This document shows, in pieces, positions 6,478 to 12,194 of a stretch of 12,194 nucleotides of DNA. The translations under genes were made by a program, and so were the position numbers. Source of the stretch: Scalindua sp964584595 (lineage in GTDB: Bacteria; Planctomycetota; Brocadiia; Brocadiales; Scalinduaceae); contig CAZPAM010000075.1 of NCBI GenBank assembly GCA_964584595.1, positions 1 to 12,194 of the forward strand. Reading direction: 5' to 3'. Each line of letters begins with the position of its first letter. Within the stretch, counting starts at the first letter, position 1. The notes beneath the pieces were generated by a model, which saw only the letters and a program-made list of their open reading frames with translations, was not told where the DNA came from and searched no databases.

Positions 6478-8208
6478 ATGAGTCCAGTAAACAATGTAAA
6501 TGGTAATGGTGATAACAATGGGTGGGTTAATCAGGTTAATAACAATGGTAACGGTAACAACAACAATAATAATATTGCCGTAGCTAAGAAAGTAGTCAAG
6601 CCTGATACAGTCGAGATCAGTAAGAAGGGTGTAGAGCTTGCAGCAGCAAGAGCCGATAAGGCTTCCAATGTTACACAATATAATCCTAAAGTGGAAAAGG
6701 TATTGGCTAAAGCTGAAGAAGAAAAAGCAAAGATATCAGGTAAAGCTGAGAATCGGGTAGAAAAGGTGTTAGCGAAAGCTGAAGAAATGAGAATGAAGAT
6801 AAAAGATAGAGCTGAGAATCTGGTAGGAAAGGTGTTTACTAAAGCTGAAAAGATGAACATAAGGATAACAGCTAAAGCTGAGAAACTGGCAGGAAAGGTG
6901 TTCGCTAAAGCTGAAGAAAGAAATGAAAAGATAACAAAGCGTGCTGATAGGATGATAGATAGGCTATTAGATAGAGCTAAAAAATCAAGTGAAAGAGGAA
7001 ACACAAATGCAATGGCTAAAGCTGAGAAGCAGATAGAAAAAATACAAGCTAGAGCTGAGAAGATGAAAACAAAGGTAACAGCTAAAGCTGAGAAACTGGC
7101 AGAAAAGGTGTTAGCTAGAGCGGAGAAAATGAAAGCAAAGGTAACTGCTAGAGCTGAGAAACGGGCAGAAAATGTATTAGCTAGAGCTGGAAAGATGAGT
7201 ACAAAGGTAACAGGCAGAGCTGAGAATCTGGTAGGAAAGGTATTAGCTAGAGCTGACAAGATGAAAGCAAAGGTAGCAGAAAGAGCTGAGAAAAATATAA
7301 AGAAAATAGCTAAAGAAACTAAGTCAGATAATGCAACTAAGGCAACTAAAGAGACCAGGCCAACTGATGCAGATGATGCAGCTAAGGCAAATGCTAAGAA
7401 AAGCGCAGAAAAGGTAAAGGAAGTAACCAAGGCGAAAGATGATGATGACGATGATGATGATAAGAAAGCAAAAAAGGCAGGAAAAGGAGAAAATGAAGTA
7501 AAGTTAACAAAGGAAGAGAAAAAAGCAGCTAAGAAAGCAGCTAAGGCAGAAAAGGGAGCACCGTTAACAGCGGAAGAGAAAAAGACAGCTGTGGAAGCAG
7601 CTAAGGTAGCTAAAGAGAAAGGAAAGACAGGGCCGGTTGCAGGTGGTCCTAAAGGTAAAGGTGGTCCGGGTGGTCCAGGTGGTCCAGGTGGTCCATTTGG
7701 TCTGGGTGGTCCAGAAAAGGGTGAAGGTTCAGAGAAGACAGGTAATCTGTTTGGCCAGATAGCAGACTTCTTCAAAGAGATGGACAAGATAGCCAATGGA
7801 TTAGAAGATAAAGCTGAAAGCAAAGGTAGTGTTGGAGAAGACAAAGGCGATAGTACGGCAAAATTCGCAGCCAGACTGAATGAAATGTTCTCAGGCATAA
7901 ATAAGGCGTTTGGCAGAAATGAAGATGACAACGTCGGACACAAGCTGGGGATGACTCAGATGAAGAAGGAGACAATCAGCCAGTTGTTTAGCAGCGACGG
8001 ACACGGCAACGGAGCCATTAACCGTGTAGGTGACGCAGGAGAAGGCAGTGGTAATTTCAATGCCGTAAGCTTCATGTCCTCAATGTCTAGTGGTGTCAAC
8101 GATGCACTTAATACCTATAAGGATGTGCAGGACAAAGTAGAACAGCAGAAGGAAGCTAAAGCAGAAGCTAAAGCTCCTAAGGAAGAAGCTGTTAGCGTAT
8201 TAGCTTAA
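6478..8208 (+). CDS. Lys/Ala/Glu-rich hendecad-repeat (LEA-like) protein of unknown function
   Basis: 576 residues. AGGAGGA at about 6464-6470 is a near-perfect SD for ATG 6478. In order: an Asn/Gly-rich N-terminus (4-32); KPDTVEISKKGVELAAA (41-57); nineteen consecutive ~11-residue units (72-284, for example VEKVLAKAEEM, KTKVTAKAEKL) with one 15-residue unit at 171-185; a charged linker with eight Asp in a row (321-328); a second K/A/E-rich helix (340-381); a Gly-Gly-Pro tract (395-412); and a more ordered C-terminal part (422-560) with amphipathic segments such as FGQIADFFKEMDKIANGLEDK. No signal peptide, membrane segment, cysteine or recognised domain is visible; W16 is the only tryptophan. 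An 11-residue period is the hallmark of group 3 LEA proteins, apolipoproteins and right-handed coiled coils; histone-H1-like K/A proteins are the other comparison. It may be a structural, scaffolding or stress-protective protein, but the function is not known to me. Single gene, probably sigma-54 driven. Confidence 0.88.
   Translation: MSPVNNVNGNGDNNGWVNQVNNNGNGNNNNNNIAVAKKVVKPDTVEISKKGVELAAARADKASNVTQYNPKVEKVLAKAEEEKAKISGKAENRVEKVLAKAEEMRMKIKDRAENLVGKVFTKAEKMNIRITAKAEKLAGKVFAKAEERNEKITKRADRMIDRLLDRAKKSSERGNTNAMAKAEKQIEKIQARAEKMKTKVTAKAEKLAEKVLARAEKMKAKVTARAEKRAENVLARAGKMSTKVTGRAENLVGKVLARADKMKAKVAERAEKNIKKIAKETKSDNATKATKETRPTDADDAAKANAKKSAEKVKEVTKAKDDDDDDDDKKAKKAGKGENEVKLTKEEKKAAKKAAKAEKGAPLTAEEKKTAVEAAKVAKEKGKTGPVAGGPKGKGGPGGPGGPGGPFGLGGPEKGEGSEKTGNLFGQIADFFKEMDKIANGLEDKAESKGSVGEDKGDSTAKFAARLNEMFSGINKAFGRNEDDNVGHKLGMTQMKKETISQLFSSDGHGNGAINRVGDAGEGSGNFNAVSFMSSMSSGVNDALNTYKDVQDKVEQQKEAKAEAKAPKEEAVSVLA
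6691..7329 (+). repeat. 33-bp (11-codon) tandem repeat array within the hendecad protein
   Basis: It encodes residues 72-284 as 19 units: nine of exactly 11 residues, one of 15 (171-185, four extra residues), then nine of 11. Alternate units are most alike (xxKVLAKAEEM type versus xxKVTAKAEKL type), so there is also a 66-bp higher-order period. DNA copies share blocks such as AAAGCTGAGAA and AAGGTGTTAGCTA, pointing to growth by duplication. The repeats also create a long open antisense frame with no coding support. Confidence 0.9.
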
Positions 8209-8246
8209 AATATCCTCAGAGATGAATAGAGGATAGAGAGTATATG

Positions 8247-8290
8247 GACATCCACCAGCCTTCGGGCCGGTGGATGTCTCAATTTTAAAC
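8247..8290 (+). terminator. Hairpin with UUCG tetraloop after the hendecad gene
   Basis: GACATCCACC-AGCC (8247-8260), loop TTCG, GGCC-GGTGGATGTC (8265-8278): ten pairs, one A/C mismatch, then three pairs closed by the very stable C(UUCG)G loop. Only a weak T-rich stretch follows (CAATTTT), so it may act as a terminator, an mRNA 3' stabiliser, or both. It lies 38 bp after the stop codon. Confidence 0.7.
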
Positions 8291-8293
8291 TAA

Positions 8294-8308
8294 AGAATAT
8301 TATATTCT
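8294..8308. repeat. Perfect 15-bp inverted repeat
   Basis: AGAATAT, T, ATATTCT: 7-bp arms around one base. It lies in the convergent space between the hendecad gene and the cNMP gene, near a smaller inverted repeat GTGTG-TAC-CACAC (8311-8323). The rest of 8209-8492 is non-coding, with no other structure recognised. A regulatory role at this position, downstream of both genes, is doubtful. Confidence 0.35.
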
Positions 8309-8492
8309 GTGTGTGTACCACACCCCAAACCACACTCGCCCTCCAAACAAACCGTCGGGCAAGCCTGTAATATCCCTGTGTATCCGCGTCCAATGTCTTT
8401 TTTTTTAGTGTAAATTCGTGCCTTTTACTCGCCCTCGTCTTGTCCTCGGCGTTGTTTGTCCGGGGAGCGTTAAAAATCCTGTCTAAAAGGTT

Positions 8493-8900
8493 TTAATTAC
8501 CTGCCTGCCGTGCAACCATCTCTTCCAATTCCAGGATACGCCTCGATACCGTTTCCAGGATCCGGTATGCCAGAGAAGGGTCTTCATTTATTCTACGATA
8601 GAGGGTTATTCTGTCCACGGTAATTATTTGGACATCACCCAGAGCTCGGACAGTAGAACGCACTATACCAACGCTGCCTATTCGTTCGAAGAGAGGAACC
8701 ACTCCGAAAAACCTTCCTTCCTCCAGAACTGTTATACGCAGTGGCTTGCCATCCTTGACGCTATCCTCACGAACCACCTCTACCTTACCAGACTGGATGA
8801 CATACATGCATCCGCCCTTATCTCCCTGACGGATAATAACCTCTCCATCGCTATATTTCTTTCCAAGTACACTCCCTTCCAAACAACTCTCCTTCCCCAT
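8493..8900 (-). CDS. Stand-alone cyclic-nucleotide-binding-fold protein (CRP/FNR-like effector domain, no HTH)
   Basis: 135 residues, one cNMP domain. The beta-roll is clear (YSDGEVIIRQGDKGGCMYVIQSGKVEVV, 16-43), followed by a phosphate-binding-cassette region (GRFFGVVPLF…IVRSTVRALGDV, 62-90) and a C-terminal helix (RILETVSRRILELEEMVAR) matching the family's C-helix. There is no DNA-binding domain, so it is not itself a transcription factor. The cassette arginine (R81, RSTV) is present, but the glutamate normally in the FGE motif, which holds the ribose 2'-OH, is Val (FFGVV). cAMP binding is therefore uncertain and it may sense something else or only interact with a partner. The start is the only usable one in frame before an upstream stop. 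No SD; a -10-like hexamer lies 12 nt upstream. It lies downstream of the FAD-reductase gene on the same strand, 168 bp away. Confidence 0.85.
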   Translation of the reverse strand: MGKESCLEGSVLGKKYSDGEVIIRQGDKGGCMYVIQSGKVEVVREDSVKDGKPLRITVLEEGRFFGVVPLFERIGSVGIVRSTVRALGDVQIITVDRITLYRRINEDPSLAYRILETVSRRILELEEMVARQAGN

Positions 8901-8912
8901 GTTTATCTGTAC

Positions 8913-8941
8913 ATTGTAATTCTGCTTCTGCAGAACTACAA
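8913..8941 (-). promoter_or_regulatory. Candidate promoter of the cNMP gene (near-leaderless)
   Basis: Minus strand: TTGTAG (8941-8936), 17-nt spacer, TACAAT (8918-8913; 5 of 6 to consensus), 12 nt before ATG 8900. The -35 match is weak (3 of 6), as expected if an activator is needed. A large palindrome abuts it upstream. Confidence 0.35.
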
Positions 8942-8942
8942 A

Positions 8943-8969
8943 GCAATCCTGATCATTGATCAGAATTGC
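8943..8969. promoter_or_regulatory. 27-bp near-perfect palindrome, candidate operator for the cNMP gene
   Basis: Arms GCAATCCTGATCA (8943-8955) and TGATCAGAATTGC (8957-8969) flank a central T, with 12 of 13 positions complementary. The core CTGATCA-T-TGATCAG is perfect and looks like a CRP/FNR-class half-site pair, but the TGAT/ATCA spacing is 5, not the 4 of a classical FNR box. It lies directly upstream of the putative -35 hexamer, centred about 50 bp from the predicted start of transcription. Confidence 0.5.
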
Positions 8970-9068
8970 CTACTACATATTTATACTGCCTGTCAATCGA
9001 GTTTCCTTTGAATATTATCTGCCAACTTCATAATCTTTTCCCGGGAAATATTCATCTTCTTTCATTGA

Positions 9069-10442
9069 TTATCTCCACAATGCCTTAAAACGGTTAAAAA
9101 AAACACTAACAGAGGTGAACAGTAATGTCAATAAGAGTTTGGGGCCAAATGCCCGTTTAAAGATGTCCTTATATTGCTCATTTCCCGTGAACATATCCCA
9201 TAATATTGTACTGTATTTGTGGCTCGAATCAGGGCGGTTTTGTTCATTTCGTAGAATACTCAGCAGTACATCACGAATAATGGGTGCCTTATTAAACGTA
9301 CCCGTAAACGCAAACATCAGGTTACCGAAAAGGTTGTCATTACGTATTTTTCTGCATGTTGGGAAATAATGCTTCTGAAATTCACTGCGACTTACACCAT
9401 AAAGAATCGCAGTATTTGCGGCAGTCTTTGCCGTAAGATAAGCAGAGCCTATTCCATCTTTATATAAGCGGGTACTGCTTGCGTCACCTATTATTACTAC
9501 CCTGTCTGCAAACGGGTTCCTGGCGATTCCTACATTGATCTTTGGTACACAACGGCAGAAATCATCAGGAACATTCCACAATTCAGGAAATTTGTTTTTT
9601 ACCTCAGGATAGTTAAGGAAATCGACTACGGTTTGCTTCTTTACATCCTTTCCAAGTATACTGATGGTTACATAAGAACCTTTCGGGGTTATCGCAGCAA
9701 ATTTTACGTTAGGCTGGTTTATAAGAAATATGTGTATTACATTACCAAATAGAGATGCTACTTTTTCCTTGCCTAAGTGTATTTCAGACTGGAATGCCTT
9801 GATAACAGAAGGTTGGGTGTAACCAATTCCAAGTTCTTCAAACATCTGAGTTGTTTTTGCATTTATCCCGCACGCCCCAACCACAAGGTTGGCGTCAGAC
9901 AGTTTCTTGTTTGCTGAGAATATTTCGGGTAGACCGTTATTTAATTCAACCTTGTCAATTTTTATGTTTTCAACCTTCGCGCCTTCTTTCTCAGCGCACT
10001 GTATCATGTAGTCATCAAAGCTTATTATATCAGTGAGAGGATTCCCTGATGCTGTACACGTTTTAGGGCCTCCACCTCTGTAAACTGTAGCAATTCCTCT
10101 CTCTTCATCGAGACTGTGAAGGAGTACGTCGCCGGCAGGTGTCTGGAAACGGTAGGATCCAATAGCACGCTGTACTATAGGTGGTTTCAGGCAAATTCCT
10201 TCTATGGCAAGCACTTGTACCAGTGATTCAGAAACTACGCCGGCGCACATATTACAACTGGAAGGACCTTCATTGGTAAAGTTCTTGCTTTCGTATATAG
10301 TAAGATCGATCTTTTTCCCAATCTGTTTTGCCAGTTTGAGGGCAAAAATACTGAAGAACGAACCTGCCGGACCACCGCCTATAACGGCTATCCTGGCCCC
10401 ATCTTCCAGTGGTATACTCGATTTTTCGTTCACACTATACAT
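9069..10442 (-). CDS. FAD-dependent oxidoreductase, geranylgeranyl-reductase-like
   Basis: 457 residues. An N-terminal Rossmann motif RIAVIGGGPAGS (17-28) binds the FAD ADP moiety; an acidic/aromatic strand end follows (LTIYES). The second FAD motif, VVIIGDASS…DGIGSA (315-334), is in the position typical of the geranylgeranyl reductase/PHBH-like flavoprotein superfamily. A CNMCAG (63-68) segment lies where many GGR-type enzymes have a conserved Cys. The last ~25 residues include a hydrophobic stretch (LLLTLLFTSVSVFF, 436-449) before a basic end, which suggests membrane association. GGR-family members reduce isoprenoid double bonds in lipids, quinones or pigments; the substrate here is unknown and other FAD monooxygenase-like roles are possible. 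The ATG at 10442 has no good SD; GTG 10433 is a weak alternative. The cNMP gene lies 168 bp downstream on the same strand. Confidence 0.88.
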   Translation of the reverse strand: MYSVNEKSSIPLEDGARIAVIGGGPAGSFFSIFALKLAKQIGKKIDLTIYESKNFTNEGPSSCNMCAGVVSESLVQVLAIEGICLKPPIVQRAIGSYRFQTPAGDVLLHSLDEERGIATVYRGGGPKTCTASGNPLTDIISFDDYMIQCAEKEGAKVENIKIDKVELNNGLPEIFSANKKLSDANLVVGACGINAKTTQMFEELGIGYTQPSVIKAFQSEIHLGKEKVASLFGNVIHIFLINQPNVKFAAITPKGSYVTISILGKDVKKQTVVDFLNYPEVKNKFPELWNVPDDFCRCVPKINVGIARNPFADRVVIIGDASSTRLYKDGIGSAYLTAKTAANTAILYGVSRSEFQKHYFPTCRKIRNDNLFGNLMFAFTGTFNKAPIIRDVLLSILRNEQNRPDSSHKYSTILWDMFTGNEQYKDIFKRAFGPKLLLTLLFTSVSVFFNRFKALWR

Positions 10443-10912
10443 GAGAAAGGTTTTTAGATTAACACTTGTCTATACGGAAGGCATATTATGATTGGTAACA
10501 GACTGGCGTAGGCGATGTAAATGATCCATTTGTTGCTGAAAACAGGATTATTCAATCAGACTTACTGTTGATAGTAGTAAGAACATAATGATAGTTTGCA
10601 AAGTTGCCTCCCAACAAACTCTGTAAAACTACAAAATGTTAAGGGGAATTATTGCCTGACGCTCAAGAATCTGCATTCTAAAAAGAGTAATTTTATGAAA
10701 ATTAAAGGCTTTGTCAATTAAATACCACCTATAGAGAATGCTTCTTAAGGTCTCTCGGGGAGCGTCTTCCTGCCCGATGTGCCGTTTGGCGGGTGCGGTG
10801 AACTTCTTTTTTCCGTTGCAAAACACCCCCACTTTTTTATAATAACCCTCTAGTAAGCATCAGGTACAGTATATACCTGCTATTTCCACATTTAAAAGTG
10901 TAAGGAGATAAT
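10443..10912. other. Long divergent intergenic region between the FAD reductase and the response regulator
   Basis: 470 bp with no supported gene. Seen: a small inverted repeat CTTACT…AGTAAG (about 10560-10580); a hairpin-forming GC-rich stretch at about 10770-10800 (GCC-GTTT-GGC inside CCC/GGG) that resembles the hairpin at 11481; a shared CGGGGAGCGT at about 10757 and 8460; an AGGTA…TACCT inverted repeat (10861-10877); and a sigma-70-like promoter near 10816. A 67-codon minus-strand frame covers part of it but lacks an SD and a recognisable product. Confidence 0.6.
10816..10843 (+). promoter_or_regulatory. Sigma-70-like promoter of the response regulator gene
   Basis: TTGCAA (10816-10821), 16-nt spacer, TATAAT (10838-10843, perfect -10). 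The predicted start near 10850 gives a ~60-nt leader holding the AGGTA…TACCT inverted repeat (10861-10877) and the AAGGAG SD (10902-10907). Consensus match only. Confidence 0.55.
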
Positions 10913-11272
10913 ATGGCAAAGGTATTAGTTATAGAAGATGAGCAAATTACGCGTACAGTCATAAAGAAAATAGTTAATGACCTTGGACATGAAACTGTTG
11001 AAGCGGTAAATGGACATGACGGTATAGAAAAGATAAATACCGAAAACCCTGATGTTGTTCTAACCGATTTAGTTATGCCTGAAATGGATGGAGAACTAAT
11101 GTTATCATTTTTACATCTCACACAATTACACAAAAACGTAATAGTGGTTTCTGCAAATCTTCAGAACTCAATCAAAGAAAAATGTCTGGAAATGGGAGTT
11201 TTCAGGTTTATCGATAAGCCTCCTGATAAGAAAAAGATAGGAGAAGCCATCGAGGAAATACTGAATAAATAA
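10913..11272 (+). CDS. Single-domain response regulator (CheY-like receiver)
   Basis: 119 residues, just one receiver domain. Phosphoacceptor Asp52 (VVLTDLVMPEMDG); the acidic pair E8/D9 in VIEDE that binds Mg2+; Ser80 at the switch Thr/Ser position (VIVVSA); and Lys102 in FIDKPP. There is no output domain, so signalling would be by protein-protein contact or phosphotransfer, as in CheY or Spo0F. No histidine kinase or chemotaxis gene lies in the window, so the partner is unknown. The start is secured by AAGGAG (10902-10907) 5 nt before the ATG. It has its own promoter and no clear terminator; heptad-type repeat DNA follows directly. Confidence 0.95.
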   Translation: MAKVLVIEDEQITRTVIKKIVNDLGHETVEAVNGHDGIEKINTENPDVVLTDLVMPEMDGELMLSFLHLTQLHKNVIVVSANLQNSIKEKCLEMGVFRFIDKPPDKKKIGEAIEEILNK

Positions 11273-11575
11273 AGTGAAAAGAATTCTCACAACCCGCAAC
11301 CTGTAACCCGCAACGTGTTCCCACCCTTGTCCCTTTTTATTGATGACAACTGTCCTTAGTCCTTTCACAAAATTATCTCTTTACTTGATACTGAAAAATG
11401 CTAGCTTGCGAAAATAAGTGAGGTTTAGGCCCGGCAAAGAGAAATAGTTAGTAGTTAGTAGTCATTAAGACAAGAGGCAACCCGCCCGTGCCGAACGGTA
11501 CGTTCGGGCGGGGAGGAGTAAATATGAACGGACAGGGGAAAGCAAATTTTAAAGTAGACATATTTAATTTTACAT
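11273..11575. repeat. Intergenic region with two heptad-periodic tracts and a GC-rich hairpin
   Basis: Tract at 11290-11317: CAACCCG, then CAACCTG, TAACCCG, CAACGTG. Tract at 11445-11472: TAGTTAG twice, then TAGTCAT, TAAGACA; its TAGTCATT matches the tracts near 4201 and 6041. The part from 11318 to 11440 shows nothing recognisable. The hairpin and a mini-ORF at the right end are listed separately. Confidence 0.65.
11481..11512. repeat. GC-rich REP-like hairpin
   Basis: CCGAACG, loop GTA, CGTTCGG (11491-11507) is a perfect 7-bp stem. Flanking CCCGC (11481-11485) and GCGGG (11508-11512) extend it with a 5-nt bulge; an alternative pairing uses CCCGCCCG with CGGGCGGG. A related stretch (GCCCG..GTGCCG…GGCGGG) occurs near 10770. 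It could be a REP-type dispersed element or a structured leader over the GGAGGAG that follows. Confidence 0.55.
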
Positions 11576-11583
11576 TTAAATAA
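11524..11583 (+). CDS. Possible 19-residue small protein or leader peptide
   Basis: The ATG follows GGAGGAG (11512-11518) at 5-nt spacing and reads MNGQGKANFKVDIFNFTFK before TAA. It overlaps the stop-codon end of the convergent ATPase gene and begins right after the hairpin. The good SD is the only support; no homologue is recognised and the SD may be part of the GC-rich repeat by chance. Confidence 0.2.
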   Translation: MNGQGKANFKVDIFNFTFK

Positions 11584-12194
11584 ATGGAAAATCATTTTTT
11601 CTCATCCATTTATCTATCTCAACCGCAATAACGACTGTCACTGTTACCAGTCCGACCTGAAGCCAGTCTATCATTGTGAGCGGCACCGTCCTGAATATCC
11701 ACTGAAACGCCGGTACATACAGGACAGCAAGTTGCGCAAAAAAGGCGGCTATCATAGAGTAGAAGAGGAAGGGATTACTCATCGGCCTCATACTGAAAAT
11801 GGACTCTGTCTCTGAACGGCAGTTGAGCGCCTGGTAGAACTGAAAAAAGACCATTGTTGTCAGAGCTGCGGTACGTGCCCTCTCAAGGGGTACTCCAGAA
11901 TTAAGGTCTGACACAAACACATACAGCGTTCCTGCAGCCATAACGATCCCCATTAAAAAAGTCCTCTGAATCATAAGACTTGAAAGGATGCCTTCTTTTG
12001 GTTTTCTCGGAGGTTTGTTAAGAATTCCTTTCTCTCCCGGTTCAAAAGCGAGGGCAACGTCCTGAAACCCGTTTGTAACAAGGTTTAACCAGAGTATCTG
12101 AGCAGGAATATATGGTATGGGAATCCCCATTACTATTGTCGCTAAAATAGCGATCAGTTCTCCAAAGCCGCAGGATACAAGAAAAAGCGTGACC
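11576..12194 (-). CDS. P-type cation-transporting ATPase, C-terminal membrane part (5' truncated by window)
   Basis: The frame runs open past ATG 12130 to the window edge (VTLFLVSCGFGELIAI…), so 12130 is not the start and the catalytic domains (DKTG, nucleotide binding) lie outside. Visible are about six membrane helices matching the cation-ATPase C-terminal domain (M5-M10): VTLFLVSCGFGELIAILATIV; ILWLNLVTNGFQDVALAF followed by EPGE; LMIQRTFLMGIVMAAGTLYVF; AALTTMVFFQFYQAL; PFLFYSMIAAFFAQLAVLYV; and MIDWLQVGLVTVTVVIAVEI. The M6 segment resembles Ca2+- and related cation pumps, but reads NLVTN where SERCA has NLVTD, so one ion ligand is amide instead of acid. The ion is therefore uncertain. The protein sits in the inner membrane and pumps cations using ATP. 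It ends convergent with the response regulator region. Confidence 0.92.
   Translation of the reverse strand, partial: VTLFLVSCGFGELIAILATIVMGIPIPYIPAQILWLNLVTNGFQDVALAFEPGEKGILNKPPRKPKEGILSSLMIQRTFLMGIVMAAGTLYVFVSDLNSGVPLERARTAALTTMVFFQFYQALNCRSETESIFSMRPMSNPFLFYSMIAAFFAQLAVLYVPAFQWIFRTVPLTMIDWLQVGLVTVTVVIAVEIDKWMRKNDFPFI

Noticed and set aside
6531..7943. 470-codon antisense frame opposite the hendecad gene
   Set aside because: It arises from the biased K/A/E codons of the repeat array. The Ser/Phe/Ala-rich product is typical of such shadows and the sense strand has the SD, the promoter and the protein-level 11-residue period.
9037..9048. 12-bp palindrome TTTCCCGGGAAA after the FAD reductase gene
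   Set aside because: Perfect but short, with no flanking T run or promoter; not enough to call a terminator or operator.
10629..10832. 67-codon minus-strand frame between the FAD reductase and the receiver gene
   Set aside because: No SD, no recognisable domain, and it covers GC-rich hairpin sequence shared with other intergenic parts; most likely non-coding or a decayed remnant.

Overview
The window looks like a piece of a Gram-negative-type bacterial chromosome with moderate-to-low GC, ordinary bacterial start sites (ATG and GTG with AGGAG-type ribosome binding sites) and long intergenic stretches. The gene mix (a MoxR/DUF58 pair behind a Gly/Gln/Glu-rich protein, a glycine-tailed RRM protein, a FAD-dependent GGR-like reductase, a cNMP-fold protein and a lone receiver) would suit a planctomycete such as an anammox lineage. 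That placement is an impression from gene content only. No phage, IS, CRISPR, tRNA or rRNA was seen.

Layout. Bases 2-3066 (+) form a tight operon: the 3' end of a low-complexity repeat protein, a MoxR AAA+ ATPase with a GTG start, and a DUF58 protein. A 16-bp palindrome and an intrinsic terminator follow. Then come two small RNA-binding proteins, each apparently its own unit: a cold-shock-domain protein (3275-3475, followed by a strong terminator) and an RRM protein with an RGG/GGK-like tail (3715-4116). Convergent to them is a ThDP-dependent 2-keto-acid decarboxylase (5968-4331, -).

Bases 5969-6477 hold heptad-periodic repeats, two inverted repeats and a sigma-54-like promoter. These lead into the most unusual gene, a 576-residue protein (6478-8208, +) built around about nineteen 11-residue repeats, then an octa-Asp run, a Gly-Gly-Pro tract and a C-terminal region I do not recognise. 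A C(UUCG)G hairpin follows it. On the minus strand lie a GGR-family-like flavoprotein (10442-9069) and, downstream of it, a small cNMP-fold protein (8900-8493) preceded by a 27-bp near-perfect palindrome. A CheY-like receiver (10913-11272, +) has its own sigma-70-like promoter. The window ends inside a P-type cation ATPase (-) whose N-terminal part lies beyond the right edge.

Two themes cut across the genes. First, at least six intergenic tracts share a strict 7-bp period while differing in unit sequence, like the heptanucleotide STRR repeats known from cyanobacteria. Second, two minus-strand genes that lack a Shine-Dalgarno sequence have a -10-like hexamer exactly 12 nt before the ATG, which suggests near-leaderless transcripts, whereas several plus-strand genes have clear Shine-Dalgarno sequences.

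Apart from the moxR operon, the genes do not form an obvious single pathway. The best candidate for something undescribed is the hendecad-repeat protein and its putative sigma-54 control.
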